A DNA stretch of 64,000 bases. Origin: Moniliella sp. 'wahieum' (Eukaryota; Basidiomycota; Moniliellomycetes; Moniliellales; Moniliellaceae). This document shows, piece by piece, positions 33,345 to 43,687 of the stretch. The stretch covers positions 124,001 through 188,000 of the forward strand of contig RSEE01000034.1 of the NCBI GenBank assembly GCA_003971905.1, read 5' to 3'. A program made the translations under genes and the position numbers. The notes beneath the pieces are model-generated. The model saw only the letters and a program-made list of their open reading frames with translations, searched no databases and had not been told where the DNA came from. Numbering within the stretch: position 1 is the first letter of the stretch; each line of letters begins with the position of its first letter.

Positions 33345-33710
33345 ATTCCTTACGACACGGAAGGACGACTCACGGTAGTTTCGGGCTTGGGCTTGTTGGT
33401 GGATCGGAGCGGAGCTAGGGACGGTGGGTAGAGGCAGTGGAGGACAAACACTGACAGAGCTGAGGCTGGACAGGGGCGGCTTTCACGTGGCTGGAAAGAC
33501 ACGATAAGCTGGTACAGGGAATCGACGCGGGCTGAAGGAAGGCTCGCGCGATTGGGCGAATGGAAAGCTGGAAGACGAGGTTGGAAGACGAGACAGCTAA
33601 GTGGAGACAACAGGTTGCCTGTACTGAATCAATTGGCTGAAAACGGGCAGAAGTTGGACAGGAAAGATGGGGGAAAAGGATCCCCACTAATCAGGGGTAC
33701 AGGCTAGATC
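33345..33710 (+). repeat. Dispersed repeat family R1, copy D
   Basis: It shares its 5' block (ggacgactcacggtagtttcg) with the reverse of copy B and its 3' block (gaatcaattggctgaaaacg through aggatccccac) with copy C. The central block of copy B (gcgtgaaccagatgcggctg to gtaacgtgtctgaag) is missing, so this copy has an internal deletion. It starts about 220 bp downstream of tRNA-Met, in the zone where tRNA-targeting retroelements often insert. Confidence 0.75.
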
Positions 33711-34098
33711 AAAAGGGGAAAGGGATACAATAGGGGTTAGATCTTAGAAAGGAAGACATGTCAGTCAAAAGAGGGGTTGGTCAGGCGCAACGGAGAAGGA
33801 TGAAGTAGTAAGTGGTGCCGGGCGACAGCCGTCGCAAAGATACCGGAAACTTGGTGGCTTGATTTAGGCCAACTGACTTTGACTTGAGCTGGGGGCGACT
33901 ATTGTCGCGCAAATGCATGGCCACTGGGGCCACCGTATATGGTTTAACCAACCATTATCAATCTTGGTTGGACTTCGGAGCGCACTCTACTGGGCATGTA
34001 CAGAGCACGGACCTTCGTTTGGATCAGACCATCTCAGATCCAACGCAGTCTGTACCTAGAGCCAACATCAAGTACCTTTGGCGAGGCCGGAGTTCGAG

Positions 34099-36149
34099 CT
34101 AATCTGAGCCAAATATGGGCTTGATGCGCGGAATCACGCCAGCGCCGGCATTATCAGGATCCGGCGTGATCGTGAGATAGCGGCCCACCCTTAAGCGTTG
34201 GTCTGGATACTTGATGAGCCTGGTAAAGTCACTGGCTGGGTTCACTGTCACGTCTTTGTGCCATAAAATGAGCCCCGAATCGACCTGTTCGCGGAACCAA
34301 TGCAAGTGAACATCCATCTGCAAGTCATCGAAGCTCGACTGAGACATAATTGAGCGCGAGGAAGATGCGTCACTGTAAAGGTCCACTGGGCAGTTGGTGG
34401 GGACAACCTGGAGCTCGACCATGAGGTTGCGAATGCCGAGGACGTCCATAGCGCCTTCGGCGATAGCCGTCATCGCAGCTTCAGCTTTCGATCTGGGAAT
34501 GTGGTTCTGTTGGGGGCTTCGCCAGTACACGAGGGCGCCAAAAACAAACACAGCGATGCCTGTCACCGTCTTGCGTGGGTTGCCTGTGGCATTGTTTTCG
34601 TCCCAATCACTGTCGACAAACACGGCAAGGGGGGGTGCCCTAGGGTTGACTTTGAGGGGCAGAGTCCAATCCAATGTACCACGGAGGTAACAGAGAACCT
34701 GCTGGGCGGCACGGCGGTGTGCGGCAGAGGGATCCTTGGTCCCACGACGGAGGAGTTGTACGACAAATTTGAGGTCGGGTCGGCACGTCTGCGCGGCCCA
34801 ACCGAGGCTCTCGACAACTGATATGTAGTGCTTGCGCTCAGCGGCAGTGGCGCGCGGTTCGTCCGAGGGGCGTGGCGGGAGGGGCGTACCCGGATCGATG
34901 GGCAAGTGGACAGGGGTACATTCGAGCATGTCGGTACGGGTGAGTAAAGCCAATAGGAATGCACGCTGATCGCAGTCAAACCCGTCAGGGCGAGCGACAT
35001 AGTGCACGCCAAGCATTTTATTGAGGGGACCCTCGTCGCCGACCTTGATATCACGGCCGAGCTCGCTCATGAATACGTCAAAGGCTGCTTGCGACGGGGC
35101 CATGACCATTCCAACATCACAATAGATTGCAAGCATAATGGTCGTATTCCCTCGGGTGCGCGTCCAAACGTCCGGCTCCGTCAATGTAGATCGGAATCCA
35201 AGATGATTCAGCTTATTGACGAAGTGGCGGTTCCATGCGGCGCCTGAAGCCGCGAGACCATAGAGACATTTCTTGAGACGCCAAACGTTGGTTTTGCGAC
35301 GCAGGAAACGGTCGGGGGGCTTGACATAGACCTCATCAGGAATGGGACATGAAGGTAGGCATTCTTACAGTGGAAATAGTATGCCTGTAGGCCTTTTGCT
35401 TTACCTCCCACGGCCACAACGCGGAAAACATGGCGTTCGGCGCCACTCGAGGTGGGGCGCTTGGTGAGCTCACTCGTGTCCTCCTGGTTCCCTTGGACCA
35501 CAATGTGGGCCTTGCGTTCGAGGAACATATTGTCAGGTGTGACATCGACCTTGTAGATCGTGCGCGCACCCAAGACCTTTGTTCCAGAGGGGGGACGCGG
35601 AACCTCATCAAAAGCATCCATGGTTTTAAGCTCGCTGAGCTCAATGTCTTCGGCTTGGCGCCACAGGGACCACTCAGGCCTAGCTCTAGCCTCGCGCTCG
35701 TTCTTAGGAGCGAGGGGCACGCCGTCGGCTGTAGTGCCGACGGTCGCGGGAGAGTTGCGGAAACGGCGCTGCCGAGGATGAGTGGCCTTCTTCTTGGGGC
35801 CAGGGGCAGGGCCGGGGTGCAGAACAGCAGGGGAGGTAGCGGGACCAGAAGAAGCGTCCGATCGCAGGGAAGGGGGGCTACAGACAGAGGCAGTAACTGC
35901 GGGAAACCAATCGGGAATCAGTGCAGCGGCGCCTTGAATGCCGTACTTGCGGGCAAAGTAAGGAAACTCGTGCATGACGGCAGGGTCGTGGACTGCATTT
36001 TGCGCCTGCTCCGTGGACCACTCGGGGTGGACATCCTGGAGATGCAACAGGAACATGAGCTCATGTTGGGTGAGCTTGGGTTTAGATGGTTGGGGGGAGT
36101 GCTGCCCCTCGACCAGGGCAGTGCCACTCTGGCGGGCGTCGGTAGGCAT
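34099..36149 (-). pseudogene. Ty1/copia pol remnant (reverse transcriptase and RNase H)
   Basis: Upstream frame 35208-36149 has the copia RT entry: LWRQAEDIELSELKTMDAFD, VPRPPSGTKVLGARTIYKVD, ERKAHIVVQGNQED. The downstream frame 34099-35184 holds the palm and RNase H: MLAIYCDVGMVMAP, then ESLGWAAQTCRPDL (the SLxYLaxxTRPD block), VFVDSDWDENNATGNPRKTV (the DSDWAGD RNase H block) and WRSPQQNHIPRSKAEAAMTA (SRSSAEAEY block). The usual catalytic YVDD is replaced by YCDVG, so the second catalytic Asp is lost. The two parts are in different frames around 35190-35340. Gag, integrase and terminal repeats are not seen beside it; the copia Gag/IN fragment at 8.5-10 kb may be another copy. Confidence 0.85.
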
Positions 36150-37086
36150 GCTTCGCGTGCTGGCTACACTTGTTGGAAGGGGTGGGCGAGCAGTGCGACA
36201 CGGCTCCTGATCGGAGGCGAGTCCTACAGCCGGGGGTTGGTGGGATTAGGGCTGAGGAGCGGATGAAAGTGTGGACTCGACCTGTAGAAGAGCGAGACAG
36301 AGAGCCAGAGGAGATGGAAGTGCTACGCCGAAAGAGGTGCCCGCTCGTCGGATCTCAGAGAGTGCGATCAGGATGATCAGGCGATCAGGTATGGTACTGG
36401 CATGTCACGTGACACATGCGGTGAGTGCGGTGCTAGGGAGTTGTGCAAGGCGGCATCGTTCCGCCCATGTTTCGCCCTCCTGTTTGCCCCTCCCCAGGGA
36501 CTGCCATCCCCTGTTGTATCCTCTACCACTTATCCTTTTTGCCTTGCTCGCCTCCCGCAGGCTTCGTTACATATTACCCAAGTCCCCGCGGGCACCACAC
36601 CTCTGTAGATCACCGCTCGGTCTGAGTTGGCGATGTGGCGGTTGGGATCAGCGAGTATGAGTCTGCAAGTAAGAAGAGTACGGAGTGCGAGGTTGTGCTG
36701 GGCCGGAGTTGGTACCGCCGCAACCGCTCTCAGCACAGCGCGATTGATTCTATAGCGCTGAGATGTGAGATTCATCGATGAAGCTTGAAAGTTTGAAGCG
36801 TGAAGGTAAGAGAAAAAGAAAAAGGGAAATGTGAAAATAAATCAAAAATAAATCAAATAAACCACAGTGCCGCAGTGCTGGCGGGCGGAGACGCAGGAGT
36901 GAAATTGGTTATGACGTGGGAACGCGGAGAAGGACCAGGAAAAAAAAGTCAACGGAAAAAAGTGCGGCGGCTGGGCGCTGGCTGGCTGCCCGCACAGTAT
37001 TTAGCGGCCCCACAACAGCCGCAGCTTGCCCCAACATCCACATCCACCTTCCCCAGGCGATTCTTTCCACTTTGCCCACAACCACC
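36150..37086. promoter_or_regulatory. Intergenic and probable promoter of homocitrate synthase
   Basis: No gene recognised in 36150-36780. 36820-36865 is an A-rich tract with repeated aaataaatc (aaaataaatcaaaaataaatc). 36990-37086 is C-rich and contains a tatttag block at about 36999 and a long CT/CA leader ending in accaccATG, a favourable context for the ATG at 37087. No specific transcription-factor site can be assigned. Confidence 0.4.
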
Positions 37087-38486
37087 ATGTCTCCTATCGC
37101 TCACGACCCGACCCAATGCCCAGAGAGCGCCCACACCGAGGGCCGCATTCAACAAGCCAACGGCCAGACTGCCGACCATGTTGCTTTTGAAACGCCCATC
37201 AGCCACAGCAATGGCGCCTCTGCCGGCAAGGACTTTTCCGTCCAGCCCTTTTCCAACCGCGCCTCGGACTTTCTGTCGAACGTGAGCAACTTCAAGATCA
37301 TCGAGTCGACGCTGCGTGAGGGCGAGCAGTTTGCCAACGCTTTCTTCGACACGGAGACCAAGATCAAGATTGCCAAGGCACTTGACGCGTTTGGCGTCGA
37401 CTGCATTGAGCTCACCTCCCCTGCCGCATCGGAGCAGAGCCGTGCCGACTGCGAGGCCATTTGCAAGCTCGGCCTCAAGACCAAGGTCATTACCCACATT
37501 CGCTGCCACATGGATGATGCCCGGATCGCTGTCCAGACGGGTGTCGACGGTGTCGACGTGGTTATGGGCACGTCCAAGTTCCTGCGGGAGTACTCGCATG
37601 GTAAGGACATGACCTACATTACCAAGAGGCAATCGAGGTGATCAACTACGTCAAGTCCCATGGCATTGAGATCCGTTTTTCGACCGAGGATTCCTTCCGC
37701 TCCGACCTGGTCGACCTCCTGTCCATCTACCAAGCCGTCGACAAGGTTGGTGTCAACCGTGTTGGCATTGCCGACACCGTTGGCGTGGCCAACCCGCGGC
37801 AAGTGTATGACTTGGTCCGTACCCTTCGTGGTGTGGTGAGCTGCGACATTGAGTGCCACTTCCACAATGACACTGGGTGCGCTATCGCCAACGCGTACAC
37901 TGCTCTTGAGGCTGGCGCCACCCACGTCGACACATCCGTTCTTGGTATTGGCGAGCGGAACGGGATCCCCTCCTTGGGAGGATTCATTGCCCGGATGTAC
38001 ACGGCTGACCGGGAGTATGTCATGTCGAAGTACAACCTCAAGGCGCTGCGTGAGGTGGAGAACTTGGTCGCAGAAGCGGTCGAGGTGCAAGTGCCGTTCA
38101 ACAACTACGTGACGGGGGCCTGTGCGTTCACCCACAAGGCGGGTATCCACGCCAAGGCCATCCTTGCCAACCCTTCCACGTACGAGATTCTTCGTCCGGA
38201 AGACTTTGGCATGAGCCGGTATGTGTCGATCGGCTCGCGGTTGACGGGCTGGAATGCGGTCAAGTCGCGTGCGCAGCAGCTCGAGCTCAACATGACCGAC
38301 GACCAGGTCAAGGACGCCACGAACAAGATCAAGCAGTTGGCCGACGTGCGCCCCCAGTCGGTGGAGGATGTGGACGTAATCTTGCGTGTCTACCACCGCG
38401 GTATCCAGGCCGGCCACGACATGACATCCGACAAGGTGTTCAAGCAGCTCTTTGAGCAACATCAAGCTGCTGCGATCGAGGCCTAA
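37087..38486 (+). CDS. LYS20: Homocitrate synthase (one frame break)
   Basis: Catalyses the first step of the fungal alpha-aminoadipate lysine pathway: acetyl-CoA + 2-oxoglutarate to homocitrate. The ATG at 37087 starts a variable 60-residue N-terminus, then [20 protein letters not shown] (catalytic Arg-Glu of the DRE-TIM barrel), [27 protein letters not shown], and after the break [65 protein letters not shown] (metal-binding His and the GIGERxG signature) and [18 protein letters not shown]. The first frame ends after YITKRQSR, while the second begins [12 protein letters not shown]. One missing G at about 37626 (aagaggca, expected aaggaggca) restores YITKEAIEV. Length about 467 residues, normal for Lys20/Lys21. 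No intron is needed. Lysine feedback residues were not examined. Confidence 0.93.
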
Positions 38487-39844
38487 ACGTTGAGACTGGC
38501 ATTCATGACGAGTCCTTGCTCCTTATTCCATTCAGGCGCTTCCCCAAAATGACGGCCTGGCCTGGCCCATCACCACCGCCCTCTCTTACTGTACTTATAC
38601 ATCTTCTTCTATCAGGTGGAAACCCACGCCCATTTGTGCCGCGCTCGGCCATGCATAGTACACATAGCATTTATGGGAGTAAGCTGCCGTAGTTGAGAAG
38701 GTGAGTAAAATACCTATTGAGTTACTACCTCCGCCTGAGTTGCGTCCGACTGTTACGAAGGGCGGCTGGTGAGCCGAGGGATGAGCATCCCAAGTAGCAG
38801 CGGGGGGTGCTTGGGGGTACAGTTCGTTCATTCCTGGGCCATCTACGAGTCTCGTCGTTGCCGTAATACTTGACTCGTTAGTGTATCTCGCCCCGTCGTC
38901 ATCGATCATCACTGGTGGCACGCAGCACACGCCTGTCTTTTTTGGATGATACAACCTCGGGCAGGGCGACTGAACTTGCCGTATCTGTAGCAAAAAGGGT
39001 CAAGGCAGAGGGGATGAGAACCACAGGAAACGTATGCCTCAGCTTCGTACCGAGAGGATGTGCAAAAGTAAAACTCGTTTGTCATATATGGCGTTCCATT
39101 TGGCGGCTCACACACGTTCAGCCGTCGGAGATGTATGCGACGGCGGCCGTCGTCGAACTTTCTCGGCGGTGATCGCGACCGCCAAACCAATGTCGCCAAC
39201 TTGGAGCCTTCGGGGCGATTTGCAGTTACGCCGCAAGAAATCTGTGCGGCCGAACTGGTCGTTCTTACGAATTCAGAAGCGGATTGGGCGGACAATGCCG
39301 GCGCGCTGGGCAAAGCCTGCCAGGGCCTACCGCGATACTATTACTACCTGTTGAACAGTGGGTGACTTTAGCAGCCGTACTAGTACTCATACCTCCGACC
39401 GTCGGAGAGACCCGCAGGCTCAACGTCTCTTTTCCACTCTCTCTTGCGTCCCCGCCGCATCATTGTGGCGCTTGCGTGGAGGTCATGAAGTGCCTACTCT
39501 GAGGTTGTGCGGGCAATACTCGGCTGCGACGGTCAAGTCGACTACGATTATGAAGAGGCACTCAGGAACAGGCACGATGGGTGCGGAATGACCATATCTT
39601 TCCATGGGCCAGGCGGCCTAGTTGTTTAGCAATGAGCCGCTGTGCTTAGCACATGAGCAAGGTGCATAGAGAGAACAGTGTTTTGGGATGGAGTGCATAT
39701 GCCCACTCCACAGGAACGAAGGAGGTAGCCATACAAATCCTATCACAGAATAAAAGCATCTGTTCAGTCGGCCAAATTTTGGCGCGGTGTACCATGAGCC
39801 TACTGGGCCGCTCCCTCATCCCCCAGGTACCAGTGACGAGTGGC
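38487..39844. other. Intergenic, no gene recognised
   Basis: Open frames on both strands at 38595-39591 overlap each other and show no domain. 38490-38640 is the presumed 3' region of homocitrate synthase; 39640-39844 is the 3' region of the convergent eS4 gene. Confidence 0.5.
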
Positions 39845-40714
39845 TTAGTTGGCCGCCTCGCGCTGGGCACGGCGCTGGTCACGCTCCTCCGTGATGGTGA
39901 GCTTAATGCCGCCGCCACGAGGGAGGGAGATCAAGTGCTGACCGTCGTTGCCGGTGATGAAGATGTTGCCAATGCGAGTGGAGAATTCGCGGCCAATGGG
40001 GTCACGAACGTGGACAATGTCAAAGCCACCGGGGTGCGAGTCGCGGCCAATGATCACGCCCACACGGCCCTGGTTACGACCGCCGGTGGCCATGACCGAG
40101 GCACCCTGTTGGAACTTGACAATCTCCTCTAGCTTGTTCTCAACCAAGTTGAACTTGATCGAGTCACCAGCCTTGACGTCCGGGTCCGGGTAGCGGATGG
40201 TCCGGCCGTCGTGGGTGACAATGTGGGGCACGCCGCGCGGGCCGAGCTCTGCACGCTTGACCTTGAGCAGCTTGTAGGCAGCCTCCTCGGGAGCGATGCG
40301 GTGGACGACAAAGCGGCCCTTGACATCGTAGAGGATGCGGAAGTACTCGCCCGACTTTTCAATGCTAATCACGTCCATAAAGCCCGTGGGGTAGGTGATG
40401 TCGGTGCGGACCTTGTTGTCAACCTTGATGAGGCGCTGCTGGACAATGGTGTTGACCTCGCGGCCGTTGAGGGCGTACTTCAAACGGTTGCGGAGGAGCA
40501 CCACCATGGGCAGGCTCTCACGCAGCTTGTGGGGGCCGGTGCTGGGGCGGGGGGCGTAAACACCGCCGAGCTTGTCGAGCATCCAGCTCGAAGGTGCTGC
40601 GAGCCGCTTCAGGTGCTTGCGAGGACCACGGACCATCTGAGGAAGGGGAGCAAACGAAAAAGGTTAGTCGGTAGCCGCGTTGACAAGCACATGCGCATGC
40701 GTGGCTTCACCTAC
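39845..40714 (-). CDS. RPS4: 40S ribosomal protein eS4, with 5'-leader intron
   Basis: Structural component of the small ribosomal subunit; 263-codon frame, full length for fungi and with no break. It opens [20 protein letters not shown] after Met, contains [20 protein letters not shown], the S4 and central domains ([28 protein letters not shown]), the KOW motif region [18 protein letters not shown] and ends RRAQREAAN. Coding bases are 39845-40636. The ATG is preceded immediately by a splice acceptor (ccttcctcag) and a gtaggt donor lies at 40714, so a 78-nt intron (40637-40714) sits in the 5' UTR, as is common for fungal ribosomal protein genes. Codon use is strongly C/G-ending, fitting high expression. 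Confidence 0.95.
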
Positions 40715-41130
40715 CTTGCCAACGTCTGTTCTTGGTGGAGGTGTAGGAGTCGGACGTGCTGGTCTTGGCCAAGCAGTTGCAGGCGGGAGCGGGTGGGTGC
40801 GGCAGGGTTACAGCTCGGCAGCATGGGGCTAGTGGTGCATTGCCGCAGCAGCTGCCTCACTCTCGTTGGGGGAGGCTAGGGTTAGTTGAAGCTTTTCGTT
40901 GCATGCGTCGCTGTCACAGAAGTAGAGAAAGGTTAGCTTTTGAACGTTGAAGTTGTGCGATGGCACCTGGTCGTTCATTTGAACGTTCAAGTTGGATGTT
41001 GAACAGTTGAACGTTGGAACCGGGGCATTGACGCTTGGTAGCGCCACAGCCTCTCGCCTGGTGCCCCGATGGTCGTAGTAACACAATCCTCCACCATCTT
41101 CCAAGTTGGCTCGGGCCGCTTGCCGCGTGG

Positions 41131-41803
41131 ATGCTCATGGCCATGTTCCACACATGGGCACCCAAACCACGCATCCTCGTGCTGGGAATCTGCTTCCTGG
41201 TGCTGGTGTTAGCCCAGGCGGTGTCGTCTGCAGCCTCTGCGGCGCCCCATCCCACGCGTCTCATCCCATCCAGCAACTTCGCCCCACAAGAGTCATCTTC
41301 ATGGCACAGAAGGGATACGCCGCTGGTGCCTGCTGAAGTAGGCACAGTGTCAGGGTACATGTGCAGATGCACGTGCTTTGGCACCAACTCCACCGTTGTC
41401 CCCCTCCTCCTCCTTCTGCCGGAGCTACGGGCCCTGCCTGCTCGGCCTGTACCAAACAGTTCTGCCTCAGCCTCGGCCTTGACATGTGCCAAGGTGCCCA
41501 AGCTGGATCGGCGGACCAGGATACCGGCACAGGGTTCGAGGGTGACGTATGGGCACGCTGTTTCCAAAAAGACTCCGACAAGGACTATGCAGTGGTGACC
41601 TTGTACCTCACCGCCATTGTCTGCCTACTCCTGTGGGCCCTAATTCGGCCACATATGCACTCGTGGGTTGCAGTACGTCATTTCGCATTCCTTCTCCTCC
41701 TCCTGGACTGACTCTCTGAACTCACTTGAAGATCTACCGCGACGGCGGTCCTGGAGCAGTCTATCAGGCTGTCCGGCGCGCCCCTTGGGGCCGGGCTCGC
41801 TGA
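41131..41803 (+). CDS. Small Cys-rich secretory-pathway membrane protein (one frame break, one intron)
   Basis: The ATG at 41131 (MLMAMFHTW) is followed by a hydrophobic signal segment ILVLGICFLVLVLAQAVSSA. After a spacer come Cys motifs YMCRCTCFGTNSTVV, then, in the next frame, GPACSACTKQFCLSLGLDMC, EGDVWARCFQKDSDKD and a transmembrane helix VVTLYLTAIVCLLLWALI. The frames are joined at the C5 run 41400-41404; one additional C makes them continuous. An intron 41673-41731 (gtacgt...ttgaag) restores IYRDGGPGAVYQAVRRAPWG and a TGA at 41801-41803. The order signal peptide, CxC...CxxC, long Cys-rich loop, single C-terminal helix and short basic cytoplasmic tail resembles an uncharacterised family I believe is conserved in fungi. 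The function is unknown; disulfide-bonded lumenal domain inferred. Confidence 0.75.
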
Positions 41804-42079
41804 GTGCTCGCGATTGCGAGTTTCTTGGCTGCCCTGACTTGTTGTTTGACTTGCACACCGCCCTCATGTCCCACTACCTTTACAGCCTAAATTAACCCTG
41901 CAGCAGTCGATACCTACAGTGTCACGCCTGGTAGACATAACATCAAATAGATGAGGTAGTCGACCAGCCATCAGCTCTCGGCTTCTTCGAGCCATCAAAT
42001 CAACGAGAAGTTAGATCAACCCCGTTTTGCAAACATTGTCGCTGACCGTAGCGGTGTAGAAAACCGAGCGGTCCAGGAC

Positions 42080-43132
42080 CTAGGCAGCCTTTCGGCCCTT
42101 TCCCCTGCGTCGCTTCGGGGCAGGCTCCTCGTCTTCGTCGTCGTCATCGTCTTCCTCTTTGTTCTCGGGTACCACCTTCGCATTCTTGCGCCTTCCACTC
42201 CGAGGTTTGATAGGCTGAGACTGGCCCTCTTCTTCCTCATGCTTCTCCTTCTTGGTACTCTTTCGGGACTTCTTGCTCGGCGCATCCTCATCCTTCGTCT
42301 CTGTGGGAGCCTTGCTGGCCCGGCCGCGCCCGCGCGTGGATCTAGCTTTAGGCTTGGGCTCTTCCGGCTCCTCTTGCACGACTTCTTCCTCCACTGGCTT
42401 GGCCGCCTTGGCGCGTCCTCGCGTAGCCCTGCCCTTGGCCTTTGGTTTCTCATGCTCCTCTTCCTCTCTCTCTCTTCATTTTCTTCTTCCTCCTCGGTCA
42501 GGGGCTCTTCTTCGCTCTCCACTGTCTTGGTCTTGCGCTTTCGCTTGGGGGTCGCCTGACTCTTTTTGGCTTCGCGCTCTGCCTTCTTGGTCTCCTTGGC
42601 TGCTTGCTTGCTGGCCTCGCGCTCGGAAGGCTTGAGCTGTGTCGGCGGGATGTCTTCATCGGCAACGTGGCCCTCCTCAATCGCAGTCAACACCTTTTCC
42701 TGGTCCTCCTCCCGCAGCCCATCAAACCCCTCTAGCTCCTTGGCCACATCGGCATACTCTGTTTTCATGTTGGCTAGCTGTCGGTCCGTCACACAGCCCC
42801 CTGCACCCCACCCCATCATCACCATCGCCACGGGTCAGTTTAACCGGTTAGCATCCAGCCTCTCACACAGACCGAAACAAGACCCCACTCACAATGCCGC
42901 CAGTGCCAAGAAGGATGGCCATTAATTGTCACCATCGTTCCGAATCGCAACTGGCCCTTCTCAATTTTGGTGCCTGTGCACGGCGCAAGTCCCTGCATCA
43001 AGGGGCGGGGAGAGGGGCACAACAAGGGACCATAACGCGGCAGCGGTCAGCTGGGGCTCTAGGTAGGAGGCGAGGGTAACGCACCTTGCACCCGGACCGG
43101 CTGTTGTTGCTATACTGGATGCAGTACACCAT
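42080..43132 (-). CDS. PARP-type zinc-finger protein with acidic/basic repeat tail (one frame break)
   Basis: Nuclear protein with a single nick-sensing PARP-type finger and no catalytic domain. Exon 1 43085-43132 (MVYCIQYSNNSRSGCK), exon 2 42893-42992 (GLAPCTGTKIEKGQLRFGT and INGHPSWHWRH) and exon 3 from 42800 (GCVTDRQLANMKTEYADVAK) join through GT-AG introns to give CKGLAPC...HWRHWGC, the zinc ligands of this finger. The next 60 residues (KELEGFDGLREEDQEKVLTA) form a helical segment, and the rest is charged. Near the CT run at 42462-42476 the sense moves to another frame, giving repeated KPKARSTRGRGRASKAP-like basic units with acidic spacers and a Lys/Arg-rich end (APKRRRGKGRKAA) to the stop at 42080. 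Such AT-hook-like RGR repeats suit DNA or chromatin binding. Confidence 0.82.
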
Positions 43133-43687
43133 CCTGCTTGCTGGGCGGTTGGACAACTGGGTAGATGGGTCGAGATGCTGATGGGTCAGAGAAGAGAAAG
43201 AGGTGGAAGCAGCTAGCGATGCTTGACGTGCCCGCCGAGCAATAAGGTGCCGTGTTAACTGGGTCCGAACGCGAATTTAATTGCCGTTTACTTAGTTAAG
43301 CTCCCCAGCAGGCTCGGGTTGGATTTTAAATGCGCAGATATTAGTGGCTGAGGCTCAGGCGCTCAGGGGCGCAGGGACTGCGGCCAGAAGCTAAGGGCGC
43401 CTGAAGGGAGCCTGAAGCTTGAAGGGAGCCTGAAGGGGGAAGGGGCGGCTGCTTGGCAGCTACAGCCTGCTATAGCAGAACGCGTCACTTCTGTGCTGCT
43501 TCCCTCTTGATGAACGACATTAGAGCGCTACAGAAGCTATTCTGATGGTCGATGACGTCGATGACGCGAATGGGTCCGCCAATGGAGACAGGGCGAAAAA
43601 ACTGATAAAGGTGTACTAACGATTGCTGGACAGTGGACAAGCGAAACTCCAATCACGATAGATATATATTTTGGTGGGGCTGGGTTA
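43133..43687. other. Intergenic with gaagcttgaaggg-type repeat
   Basis: No gene. 43395-43445 contains imperfect repeats of (gggagcctgaag/cttgaa), a member of the AAGCTT-containing repeat group seen elsewhere in the window. Confidence 0.6.

Noticed and set aside
34394..36266. Long plus-strand open frames opposite the copia pol
   Set aside because: They are antisense shadows of the minus-strand pol, without family motifs.
37620..37635. Programmed frameshifting at AAG AGG C in homocitrate synthase
   Set aside because: The required shift is -1 and no X-XXY-YYZ slippery site or stimulatory structure is evident; the lysine gene is not frameshifted in other fungi known to me.
38909..39313. 134-codon minus frame overlapping an 85-codon plus frame
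   Set aside because: Neither shows a recognisable domain or splice structure; likely random.
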